From Sphingobacterium thalpophilum (GTDB lineage: Bacteria; Bacteroidota; Bacteroidia; Sphingobacteriales; Sphingobacteriaceae): a stretch of 64,000 nt of DNA. Position 1 is the stretch's first letter. Every line of letters starts with the position of its first letter. The notes beneath the pieces were generated by a model. The model did no database searches, was not told the origin of the DNA, and worked only from the letters and a program-made list of their open reading frames with translations. The stretch covers positions 496,001 to 560,000 of the forward strand of contig CAMBMM010000001.1 in the NCBI GenBank assembly GCA_945868825.1, written 5' to 3'. The position numbers and the translations under genes were made by a program. This document shows, in pieces, positions 54,338 through 63,588 of the stretch.

Positions 54338-55903
54338 ATGAGCACCGAAAACGAACAAGATTTTAACAGAGAAAATACGCGAACAAATGCGCCAACCCGT
54401 ACCCGATTAAATAATTTGGTAAGTGGGCTAGGTAAACTACCGCCACAAGCCCTCGATTTAGAAGAAGCGGTTTTGGGTGCCCTTATGCTCGAAAAAGATG
54501 CCTTATCTACTGTTATAGATATTTTAAAGCCTGAGGTTTTTTATAAAGACAGCCACCAAAAAATATTTGAGGCTATTCAAACGCTCTTCCAGAAATCATC
54601 TCCGGTTGATATTTTAACCGTAACCGCTCAATTGCGTCAACAAGGTAATTTAGAACTTATTGGCGGTGCCTATTATATTACTGAACTTACTAATCGAGTG
54701 GCCTCGGCAGCAAATATTGAATATCACGCTCGTATTATTTCTCAAAAATTTATTCAGCGTGAGCTCATAAAAATATCTACCGAAATTATCAGCAGTGCCT
54801 ACGAAGATACCACCGATATTTTCGATTTACTAGACCATGCGGAAAAAAATCTGTTCGAAATTGCGCAAAACAATTTACGTAGGGATTCTAGAAAGATGGA
54901 CGACATTTTACGTGAATCTTTAGACACCCTTGAAAAACTAAAAGATAAAGTAGATGGCCTCACTGGTGTGCCCTCTGGTTTTACTGCTTTAGATAAAATA
55001 ACAGCAGGCTGGCAACCATCCGATTTGGTAATTATTGCGGCACGCCCTGCAATGGGTAAAACGGCTTTCGTTTTAAGCTGTGCACGAAATGCTGCCGTTC
55101 AGTTTAACAGACCCGTGGTGGTATTTTCGCTAGAAATGTCGTCACTACAATTAACCAATCGTTTAATTTCGGGCGAAACTGAAATTGATCAAGAAAAAAT
55201 TAGAAAAGGTAATTTGGCCGAATGGGAATGGCAACAATTGCACTCTAAAATTGGTAAATTAACCGAAGCCCCACTGTTTATTGACGATACGCCCGCACTA
55301 AATATTTTTGAGTTTAGAGCCAAATGCCGTCGCCTTAAAGCACAGTACGATATCCAAATGATTATTGTAGATTATTTGCAATTGATGCATGGTAAAGGTG
55401 ATGGAAAAAATGGAAACCGTGAGCAAGAGATTGGTAGTATTTCTAGAGCACTAAAATCGGTAGCTAAAGAATTGAATGTACCCGTAATTGCCTTATCGCA
55501 ATTAAGCCGTGCGGTAGAAAACCGACCTGGTGGCAGCAAAAGACCCATGCTTTCCGATTTACGCGAATCGGGTTCAATTGAGCAAGATGCCGATATGGTA
55601 TTGTTTTTATACCGCCCCGAATACTATGGTTTGTTAGAAGACGATCAAGGCCGCTCAAACATTGGTATTGGTGAAGTAATTATTGCCAAACACCGTAACG
55701 GCGAAACAGGTACCGTTCCGTTACGCTTTGTAAGTAAGTACGTGAAATTTGTTGATTTGGAGGATGATTATAGTGGTGGAACTAATTTTGGTACTACAGA
55801 TCCCATGGCAGGCATAGCCCCTTCGCCGAGTTTTGAAAAACCAAATAATTTCATTATCAAGCCATCAAGAATGGACGATATAGATGAAGAACCTTTGTTT
55901 TAA
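54338..55903 (+). CDS. dnaB: Replicative DNA helicase DnaB
   Basis: A 521-residue hexameric helicase that unwinds DNA ahead of the fork. N-terminal primase-binding domain (LPPQALDLEEAVLGALMLEKDAL, about 34-130), linker helix, then the RecA-like domain with IIAARPAMGKTAFVLS near residue 232 (Walker A), IIVDYLQLMHG near 345 and DLRESGSIEQDADMVLFLYR near 408. No intein interrupts it. A disordered tail of about 40 residues follows. The upstream DNA contains DnaA-box-like sites. Confidence 0.96.
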   Translation: MSTENEQDFNRENTRTNAPTRTRLNNLVSGLGKLPPQALDLEEAVLGALMLEKDALSTVIDILKPEVFYKDSHQKIFEAIQTLFQKSSPVDILTVTAQLRQQGNLELIGGAYYITELTNRVASAANIEYHARIISQKFIQRELIKISTEIISSAYEDTTDIFDLLDHAEKNLFEIAQNNLRRDSRKMDDILRESLDTLEKLKDKVDGLTGVPSGFTALDKITAGWQPSDLVIIAARPAMGKTAFVLSCARNAAVQFNRPVVVFSLEMSSLQLTNRLISGETEIDQEKIRKGNLAEWEWQQLHSKIGKLTEAPLFIDDTPALNIFEFRAKCRRLKAQYDIQMIIVDYLQLMHGKGDGKNGNREQEIGSISRALKSVAKELNVPVIALSQLSRAVENRPGGSKRPMLSDLRESGSIEQDADMVLFLYRPEYYGLLEDDQGRSNIGIGEVIIAKHRNGETGTVPLRFVSKYVKFVDLEDDYSGGTNFGTTDPMAGIAPSPSFEKPNNFIIKPSRMDDIDEEPLF

Positions 55904-55921
55904 ATGTTAGTTGTAACTAAT

Positions 55922-55955
55922 AAAAAAGCCCCCCGATATTTGGAGGGCTTTTTTT
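55922..55955. terminator. Bidirectional terminator after dnaB
   Basis: AAAAAAGCCCCCC (55922-55934) pairs with GGAGGGCTTTTTT (from 55942), with one mismatch, and continues into a T run. It overlaps the stop codon of the minus-strand ABC gene, which ends at 55954. Confidence 0.75.
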
Positions 55956-56688
55956 ATTTGGCTAGTTCTTTCAATCGATCCTTTACCGAAGTAACTTTTT
56001 TATTAAGCGTATCGCTTTCAATTAAACCATCACGCATACGCACTATGCGGTGTGCATGTTTGGCAATATCTTCTTCGTGGGTAACCAAAATAATGGTATT
56101 ACCTTTGGCATGAATATCTTCTATTAAGGCCATAATTTCGACTGATGTTTTTGAATCCAAGTTACCGGTAGGCTCATCGGCTAAAATAATAGATGGGTTA
56201 TTAATTAAAGCACGAGCAACAGCCACACGTTGACGCTGTCCACCTGAAAGTTCATTGGGTTTATGATCTAATCGGTTGCCTAAACCCACATTTTCTAGCG
56301 TTTTAATGGCACGTATATCTCGATCTTCTTTTTTTACCCCGGCATATACTAATGGCAAGGCTACATTCTCTTTGGCAGATGAGCGTGGCAATAAATTAAA
56401 GGTTTGAAAGACGAATCCTATTTCTTGATTTCGCACTTCAGCCAATTCACTATCGCTCATTTCGCTAACATTAATGCCGTTTAAAATATATTCTCCTTTG
56501 GTAGGCGTATCTAAACATCCCAAAATATTCATTAAGGTAGATTTACCAGAACCAGAAGGTCCCATTAAGGCCACGAATTCTCCTTTTTTAATGGTTAAGG
56601 TGACCGATTTTAACGCATGTATGGTTTCTGCACCAATTACGTATTTACGGCCTATATCGGTAATCAGAATTAAATCTTCTTTAGACAT
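55954..56688 (-). CDS. ABC transporter ATP-binding protein (MacB/LolD type)
   Basis: A 244-residue ATPase. Walker [14 protein letters not shown] near residue 42, Q-loop [17 protein letters not shown], signature [15 protein letters not shown] near 150, Walker [13 protein letters not shown] near 170 and the switch His in LVTHEEDIA. It is the efflux/lipoprotein-type subgroup that pairs with FtsX-like permeases, but none is adjacent. It is the second such ATPase in the window (the other is at 32832-33485). Confidence 0.91.
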   Translation of the reverse strand: MSKEDLILITDIGRKYVIGAETIHALKSVTLTIKKGEFVALMGPSGSGKSTLMNILGCLDTPTKGEYILNGINVSEMSDSELAEVRNQEIGFVFQTFNLLPRSSAKENVALPLVYAGVKKEDRDIRAIKTLENVGLGNRLDHKPNELSGGQRQRVAVARALINNPSIILADEPTGNLDSKTSVEIMALIEDIHAKGNTIILVTHEEDIAKHAHRIVRMRDGLIESDTLNKKVTSVKDRLKELAK

Positions 56689-56740
56689 GGGTTTTTTTAT
56701 TATTAAGACAGTATAACACTGCTAATGTTACAGCTTCATA

Positions 56741-57475
56741 CTATTTTGTAAAAGAATTTTGTTGCAATTTTGCGTATACCAATTCTTTAAGCATATCGGC
56801 GTCATCAGTAGTCATACCGATAGTCTCAATAGGGCTATGTACATATAAATTTCGTACACCTGGTTTACTACCATACACAAAACCATTGTCCCACATCAAT
56901 TCCCATAAGCAATCAATAGTTACAGGAATAATAGGAATACCACGCTCAATAGCCAAACGAAAGGGCCCATTTTTAAACGGATGCAAAATAGGTGGATATT
57001 CATAACCAATTTTTCCCTCTGGAAAAATAACCAAGCTTAATCCATTTTGCAAGTACTCATCTGCTCTTTTAAAAGCTCTATACGATGCTATTTTACTTTC
57101 TCTATTTACCGCAATATCTATAGTTTTAAAAAAAATGCTAAACACCGGATTATGCAACAATTCTTCTTTACCCAAAAAAGCGAAATTACCCTTCATGATG
57201 CCGGTAATGGCTGCAATATCTAAGTTAGAGGTATGGTTGGCGCACACAATAAAGGGTTTATCCCAAATTATATTTGTTTCATAAACATGCTTATAAAACA
57301 CCCCAGCCAACGTAGAACTTGAAAAGGCAAAACCCTTTCTAAACCAATTTAATGTGGGATATCTGCTTACTTTTCTAGAAAAATAATAGAAAAAAGGGAG
57401 GAATAACAAGAAGCTAAATACTACCGAAAAAATATACCAGGCAGCATGTATGCGTTTCAAAAATAGAATCATCAT
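56741..57475 (-). CDS. plsC: 1-acyl-sn-glycerol-3-phosphate acyltransferase
   Basis: A 244-residue membrane-associated acyltransferase making phosphatidic acid. An N-terminal hydrophobic segment (about 12-32) is followed by the NHTSNLD catalytic motif (H-x4-D) near residue 80 and FPEGKIG near 150. Start choice: the frame opens with a TTG at 57481, but a TATTTTTG -7 box (57486-57479) overlaps it; ATG codons at 57475 and 57472 follow. Either fits; the predicted transcription start lies on them. It is divergent from trpS. Confidence 0.88.
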   Translation of the reverse strand: MMILFLKRIHAAWYIFSVVFSFLLFLPFFYYFSRKVSRYPTLNWFRKGFAFSSSTLAGVFYKHVYETNIIWDKPFIVCANHTSNLDIAAITGIMKGNFAFLGKEELLHNPVFSIFFKTIDIAVNRESKIASYRAFKRADEYLQNGLSLVIFPEGKIGYEYPPILHPFKNGPFRLAIERGIPIIPVTIDCLWELMWDNGFVYGSKPGVRNLYVHSPIETIGMTTDDADMLKELVYAKLQQNSFTK

Positions 57476-57478
57476 CCT

Positions 57479-57486
57479 CAAAAATA
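57479..57486 (-). promoter_or_regulatory. -7 promoter element TATTTTTG for plsC
   Basis: An exact TAnnTTTG on the minus strand, three bases before ATG 57475. The predicted start is at about 57472, the second of two adjacent ATGs. Confidence 0.35.
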
Positions 57487-57511
57487 GAAAAAATACTTAC
57501 TTTCGTGTGTT

Positions 57512-58507
57512 ATGGAAACTGTTGTTAGTGGTATTCGAAGTACCGGAAAGCTTCATTTAGGGAATTATTATGGTGCCGTGCAAAATTTTGTACGCATGCA
57601 ACACGATTATAGCTGTTTTTTCTTTATTGCCGATTTTCATTCGCTAACCACCCACCCTACACCCGATAATTTGCACGGAAACGTAAAACAAGTTCTAGTA
57701 GAATATTTAGCCGCTGGTTTAGATCCGGAGAAAGCAACGCTTTATGTACAATCAGATGTTCCGGAAATTGCCGAACTCTATTTATACCTTAACATGAACG
57801 CCTATTTAGGCGAATTGGAACGCAGCACCTCGTTTAAAGACAAAGTACGTGCCCAACCCGATAATGTAAATGCAGGCTTATTAACGTACCCCGTTTTAAT
57901 GGCTGCCGATATTTTAATTCACAAAGCAACCAAAGTACCAGTTGGTAAAGACCAAGAACAACATTTAGAAATGGCCCGAACCTTTGGCAACCGATTTAAC
58001 CGCTTTTACACTAACGAATATTTTCCAGAACCATATGCATTTTCATTTTCCGAAAAATTGGTAAAAATTCCAGGATTAGATGGCAAAGGAAAAATGGGCA
58101 AATCGGAAGGAGAAAATAATGCCGTTTATTTGGCCGATGATGAAGAAACCATTCGTAAAAAAGTAATGCGTGCGGTAACCGATAGCGGTCCTACAGCCGA
58201 AAATCAGCAAAAATCGGAAGTTATTCAAAACCTATTTGATATTTTAAAAGTAGTATCTACTGCCGATACCTACCAACATTTTGATGAAGCCTACGCCAAA
58301 GCACAAATTCGGTATGGCGACTTTAAAAAGCAGCTTGCCGAGGATATTATTTTGGCCACAGCTCCCATGCGCAACCGTATTAACGATTTGGCTAAAGACA
58401 CTACCTATTTACAAAAAGTAGCTCGTTTAGGCACAGAAAAAGCCCGTGAAAGTGCTGGTAAAACTATAAAAGAAGTACGTGAACTCATGGGCTTCAGAAA
58501 GTTTTAA
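57512..58507 (+). CDS. trpS: Tryptophanyl-tRNA synthetase
   Basis: A 331-residue class I enzyme charging tRNA-Trp. The HIGH equivalent is GKLHLGNYYGA near residues 12-22, and the KMSKS equivalent is GKGKMGKSEGENN near 193. SDVPEIAELYLYLN near 87 and VLMAADILIHKATKVPVGKDQEQHLE near 130-155 line the active site. Length and order are normal. A one-mismatch -7 box (TACTTTCG, 57498-57505) lies six bases before the ATG. Confidence 0.96.
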   Translation: METVVSGIRSTGKLHLGNYYGAVQNFVRMQHDYSCFFFIADFHSLTTHPTPDNLHGNVKQVLVEYLAAGLDPEKATLYVQSDVPEIAELYLYLNMNAYLGELERSTSFKDKVRAQPDNVNAGLLTYPVLMAADILIHKATKVPVGKDQEQHLEMARTFGNRFNRFYTNEYFPEPYAFSFSEKLVKIPGLDGKGKMGKSEGENNAVYLADDEETIRKKVMRAVTDSGPTAENQQKSEVIQNLFDILKVVSTADTYQHFDEAYAKAQIRYGDFKKQLAEDIILATAPMRNRINDLAKDTTYLQKVARLGTEKARESAGKTIKEVRELMGFRKF

Positions 58508-58585
58508 GTATATCCCTCACTCTACTTGTTCTAATAAAGAATTTTAGTAATTTCAACCTCGTATTTATTTAGAAGCCTACACCAT

Positions 58586-59200
58586 ATGCACATTGCCATT
58601 GTTGGAAACATCGGAGCCGGTAAAACAACCCTAACCGAACTATTATCAAAACATTTTACTTGGGAAGCCCAGTATGAGGCCGTTGATAACAACCCATATC
58701 TTGAAGATTTTTATGGCGATATGAAACGCTGGAGCTTTAACCTTCAGATTTACTTTTTAAATAGCCGATTTCAGCAACTTATTGAGTTACAACAAGGTGA
58801 TAAAAATATTATCCAAGATCGTACGATTTATGAAGATGCTTATATTTTTGCAGAGAATTTGCACGATATGGGCTTAATGTCTAGCCGCGATTACGAAAAC
58901 TACCGTGCCATTTTTGATAACATCACCACCTTTATTAAACCACCCGATTTATTAATTTACCTCAAGGCATCTGTACCCACACTGGTAAATAATATTCAGC
59001 GTCGTGGTCGCGAATACGAAAGTGGTATTCGGTTAGATTATCTTTCTAAATTGAATGATAAATACAAAAAATGGATTGATAACTATAAAGAAGGCAAATT
59101 ATTGGTGTTAGATAAAGATAAATTAGATTTTGCCAATAACCCCGAAGATTTAGGCTTTATTATCCAAAGTATTGAGCGTGAAATTCACGGTTTATTTTAA
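58586..59200 (+). CDS. Deoxynucleoside kinase (dAK/dGK/dCK-like)
   Basis: A 204-residue kinase of the deoxyribonucleoside salvage family. Walker A IVGNIGAGKTTLTELL at about 4-19, the substrate helix with YLEDFYGDMKRWSFNLQIYFLNSR near 43-66, the DRTIYEDAYIFAENL catalytic region near 83 and the lid RRGREYESGIRLDYL near 140. Substrate preference (dA, dG or dC) cannot be assigned. It opens a group with the DUF5808 gene and kdsB. Confidence 0.9.
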   Translation: MHIAIVGNIGAGKTTLTELLSKHFTWEAQYEAVDNNPYLEDFYGDMKRWSFNLQIYFLNSRFQQLIELQQGDKNIIQDRTIYEDAYIFAENLHDMGLMSSRDYENYRAIFDNITTFIKPPDLLIYLKASVPTLVNNIQRRGREYESGIRLDYLSKLNDKYKKWIDNYKEGKLLVLDKDKLDFANNPEDLGFIIQSIEREIHGLF

Positions 59201-59214
59201 GATATTTTAAGCCC

Positions 59215-59412
59215 ATGAAGGCGCCAAAAGATAGACAAAATCCGGAAAATTGGTATTGGGGCGTATTTTATCACAATTCTGCTGACCCCGATATTTGGTT
59301 ACCCAAACGATATGGATGGGGCTGGACCTTAAACTTTGCTCAACCCTGGAGTTGGATTATCATGATTGGAATAATTTCGGCTACTTGCTTACCCTACTTG
59401 TTTATTTTATGA
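59215..59412 (+). CDS. DUF5808 small membrane protein
   Basis: A 65-residue protein. The first 40 residues match the DUF5808 pattern of charged and aromatic residues (NPENWYWGVFYHNSADPDIWLPKR, then GWGWTLNFAQPWSW), and residues about 44-64 form one transmembrane helix. DUF5808 is usually found as a domain in larger membrane proteins or as a stand-alone piece like this. Its stop overlaps the kdsB start as ATGA, which suggests coupled translation. Function is unknown. Confidence 0.78.
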   Translation: MKAPKDRQNPENWYWGVFYHNSADPDIWLPKRYGWGWTLNFAQPWSWIIMIGIISATCLPYLFIL

Positions 59413-60158
59413 AAATTTTAGGCATTATACCAGCTCGTTATGCATCTAGTCGCTTTCCAGGGAAGCCACTGGCAGATATTTGCGGTACAAGCATGATTCA
59501 GCGGGTATATGAGCAAGCCAAAAAAGCAAAAACCCTAAGCGATGTGGTAATAGCCACCGACGATAGCCGTATTGAAGAACATGTATTGGCTTTTGGTGGA
59601 AATGTAATTCGTACCGCAACTACACACCAAAGCGGAACAGATCGTTGTGCAGGAGTAATTAACTTAACTCCCGATTTTGATGCTGTAATTAATATTCAAG
59701 GAGATGAGCCACTTATTAACCCCGAACAAATTGATTTAATAGGCCGTAAATTAACTAGCGAAAGTGTTTCAATAGCCACGCTTGTCAAACGGATTAATAG
59801 CCTAGACGAGCTTCATAATAGTAATACGCCTAAAGTGGTATGCGGTCTAAATGGTGTAGCTATTTACTTTAGTCGCCAAGCCATTCCGTATGTTAGAGCA
59901 GCGGAAGAAAGCCAATGGTTAGAAAATAGTACTTTCTATAAACATATTGGTATCTATGGGTACCAAACAGCTACTTTAAAACAACTAGCAGCCCTCCATC
60001 CTACTCCCCTTGAACAAACTGAATGCCTAGAGCAATTGCGTTGGCTAGAAAATGGCTACACCATACATACGGTAGAAACCACACTAGAAACACAAGCAGT
60101 AGATACTCCAGAAGATCTATTAAAAATTATTAAAATTATTCAGAAAAGTGGTTTATAG
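59409..60158 (+). CDS. kdsB: 3-deoxy-manno-octulosonate cytidylyltransferase
   Basis: A 249-residue nucleotidyltransferase making CMP-KDO, the activated sugar for lipid A. The N-terminus ILGIIPARYASSRFPGKPLADI binds CTP; VVIATDDSRI near 48, NIQGDEPLI near 95 and EQLRWLENGYTIHTVET near 210 are family signatures. The frame stays open to 59295, but the ATG at 59409 gives the conserved N-terminus and shares four bases with the DUF5808 stop. It overlaps the convergent 60153-60452 gene by six bases. Together with kdsA and kdsD it covers most of the KDO route. Confidence 0.95.
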   Translation: MKILGIIPARYASSRFPGKPLADICGTSMIQRVYEQAKKAKTLSDVVIATDDSRIEEHVLAFGGNVIRTATTHQSGTDRCAGVINLTPDFDAVINIQGDEPLINPEQIDLIGRKLTSESVSIATLVKRINSLDELHNSNTPKVVCGLNGVAIYFSRQAIPYVRAAEESQWLENSTFYKHIGIYGYQTATLKQLAALHPTPLEQTECLEQLRWLENGYTIHTVETTLETQAVDTPEDLLKIIKIIQKSGL

Positions 60159-60452
60159 AATCAAAATTAGCACTAATAGAATAATAATAATAGCCGCAAC
60201 CGATAAGTAAACACCTCCTGTTGCAATCCCACCAGCTTCTTTTTTCAATTGAATAACCTCTTTACGTAAAGCTTTACGTTCCTGTCTACTTAATGAGGAT
60301 AAATCCATAGATTTAATTTCGTGCACTCGGGTATCAATTTGTACCATTCTGGCTTGTTGCTCGGCACTTAAGATTTTAGCATGTGGTTTGGCATAGCTTG
60401 TGCCTGATAACAGCATCAAAGCCACTGCCACTAAAAGTAATCGGCTTTTCAT
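60153..60452 (-). CDS. Small exported protein with C-terminal membrane anchor
   Basis: A 99-residue protein not assigned to a named family. A signal peptide (MKSRLLLVAVALMLLSGTSYAK) is followed by a charged helical segment (about 30-73, EQQARMVQIDTRVHEIKSMDLS, then RQERKALRKEVIQLKKE) with coiled-coil character, and a C-terminal hydrophobic stretch (about 75-99) rich in Ile, Leu and Val. Similar tiny proteins, annotated as hypothetical, are common in Sphingobacteriales. It overlaps the kdsB end by six bases. Confidence 0.72.
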   Translation of the reverse strand: MKSRLLLVAVALMLLSGTSYAKPHAKILSAEQQARMVQIDTRVHEIKSMDLSSLSRQERKALRKEVIQLKKEAGGIATGGVYLSVAAIIIILLVLILIL

Positions 60453-60520
60453 AGCGTATAGATTAAAGGATAAAACATAACCCTTTAACGCTAAAGCGCC
60501 TACTATATTTTAACTACATC

Positions 60521-61738
60521 TTAACGGCTAGCTTGGGGACGTTTTTTCCAGGGTCCTTTTCCACTTCTTTTAGGATCAAAGCGTTTTAATTCCGGTTGGT
60601 AAGCTAGTGCTTCACCCAACCCTTCTGGTAAAGGTAATTTATCAATGGGCTTACCAATTAAATTTTCAATGGCTTGAAATTTACGTTGGTCACGTTCATT
60701 AATAAAGGTGATAGCGGTACCTGTAGTGGCTGCTCTAGCCGTGCGGCCAATGCGATGGATATAATCTTCGGCATCGGGTGGTACGTCGAAATTAACTACC
60801 AATTCAATACCTTCTACATCAATACCTCTCGAAAGCACATCGGTACCAATTAAAAAAGGCAATTGGCGGGCTCTAAAGGCCTGTAGTAAACTCTCTCGTT
60901 CCGATTGATCTAAATCTGAGTGGAATGCTTTTGCTTGAATGCCAATCTTTCTAAAAGCTTTATCGAGCTCTTTCACTTTATCTTTAGTAGACGAAAAAAT
61001 AATGCCGCTTTGGTAGCTGTTATTTTTCAATAAAGCCTCAATTAGTGGTAATTTTTGATAATCATGGGTATTATAGGCCTGCTGCGTAATGCCTTCTGCA
61101 GGTTTTGAAATCGATATAGTTACCTCTTCAGGTTGCTGTAAAATGGAGGTTGCCAAGCCTTTAATTTTAGGCGGCATAGTAGCCGAAAATAATAAGGTTT
61201 GACGTTTTTTTGGCAAAAAAGAAATAATGCGCATGATATCGTCGCTAAAACCCATATCCAACATCCTATCGGCTTCATCTAGAACCAAATGTTGCAAATA
61301 ATCTAAATTGATAGCACCTGAGTTTAAATGTGCAATCAAGCGGCCCGGGGTAGCAATAATAATATCAACTCCTTCTCTCAAAGCTCTTTTTTGGGTTTCG
61401 TAAACGGCACCATCGCCACCACCGTATACTGCAATAGAGCTGATACCAGCAAAATAAGCCAAGCCTTCTACTTGCTGATCTATTTGCTGCGCCAATTCTC
61501 TGGTAGGCGCCAAAATAAGTGTATTGATGTACTTTTTCTCCGTTTGAGCTATATGATGCAATATGGGTAACAAATAGGAAGCGGTTTTACCCGTACCAGT
61601 TTGTGCACAGGCAATTAAATCTTTGTGTTGTAGCACCAATGGAATGGCTTGAGTTTGTATAGGGGTTGGGTTCTTATAACCCATGCTTTGCAGGCCTTCC
61701 TGCACTTCGGGGGCAAACTGAAAATCGGAGAATGTCAA
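60521..61738 (-). CDS. rhlE: RhlE-like DEAD-box RNA helicase, TTG start
   Basis: A 405-residue RNA helicase. Q motif FQFAPEVQEGLQSMGYKNPTPIQTQAI near 5-31, Walker A CAQTGTGKT near 43, LVLDEADRMLDMGF near 151, SATMPP, GTDVLSRGIDVEGI and HRIGRTARA. A basic C-terminus follows (RFDPKRSGKGPWKKRPQ). The start is TTG at 61738: upstream in frame are ATT, CTT, CAC and then a TAA stop. A TATATTTG box lies 20 bases upstream of the predicted leader end, consistent with this choice. Confidence 0.92.
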   Translation of the reverse strand: MTFSDFQFAPEVQEGLQSMGYKNPTPIQTQAIPLVLQHKDLIACAQTGTGKTASYLLPILHHIAQTEKKYINTLILAPTRELAQQIDQQVEGLAYFAGISSIAVYGGGDGAVYETQKRALREGVDIIIATPGRLIAHLNSGAINLDYLQHLVLDEADRMLDMGFSDDIMRIISFLPKKRQTLLFSATMPPKIKGLATSILQQPEEVTISISKPAEGITQQAYNTHDYQKLPLIEALLKNNSYQSGIIFSSTKDKVKELDKAFRKIGIQAKAFHSDLDQSERESLLQAFRARQLPFLIGTDVLSRGIDVEGIELVVNFDVPPDAEDYIHRIGRTARAATTGTAITFINERDQRKFQAIENLIGKPIDKLPLPEGLGEALAYQPELKRFDPKRSGKGPWKKRPQASR

Positions 61739-61765
61739 AATAAGGTGTTAAATGTAAAATGGACT

Positions 61766-61773
61766 CAAATATA
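61766..61773 (-). promoter_or_regulatory. -7 promoter element TATATTTG for rhlE
   Basis: An exact TAnnTTTG on the minus strand. It predicts a start near 61759 and a leader of about 20 bases before TTG 61738. Confidence 0.45.
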
Positions 61774-61833
61774 CGTGTAAATAACGGAATACCTTGCTAT
61801 TTGCCTCAGTCCTCTTCTTTACTTCAGCTTGGT

Positions 61834-61873
61834 TTATCCACAAACACCAATTTCTCCACAAGCTAGTGGATAA
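61834..61873. promoter_or_regulatory. Cluster of three DnaA-box-like sites upstream of pyrG
   Basis: A perfect TTATCCACA at 61834-61842 is followed by TTCTCCACA at 61852-61860 (one mismatch) and, on the minus strand, TTATCCACT at 61873-61865 (one mismatch). The three fall within 40 bases, just upstream of a pyrG -7 box. They may be a replication origin element or a DnaA-controlled promoter. Confidence 0.45.
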
Positions 61874-61886
61874 TTAAAAAAAGGCG

Positions 61887-61894
61887 TAGATTTG
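61887..61894 (+). promoter_or_regulatory. -7 promoter element TAGATTTG for pyrG
   Basis: An exact TAnnTTTG. It predicts a start near 61901 and a leader of about 57 bases. The third DnaA-like box (61865-61873) sits where the -33 element would lie, so DnaA binding could block the promoter. A short dyad GAATC/GATTC (61894-61898, 61910-61914) with six T follows. Confidence 0.42.
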
Positions 61895-61930
61895 AATCCC
61901 GTACAAATAGATTCTTTTTTGCTCCAATAG

Positions 61931-63568
<1,638 letters not shown>

Positions 63569-63588
63569 GGCTACGAACAATATAATTT

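Noticed and set aside
56710-56742. Nested dyad AGTAT...ATACT with TAACA/TGTTA between the ABC ATPase gene and plsC
   Set aside because: Stems are only five bases, interrupted, and without a T run; too weak to name as a terminator or operator.
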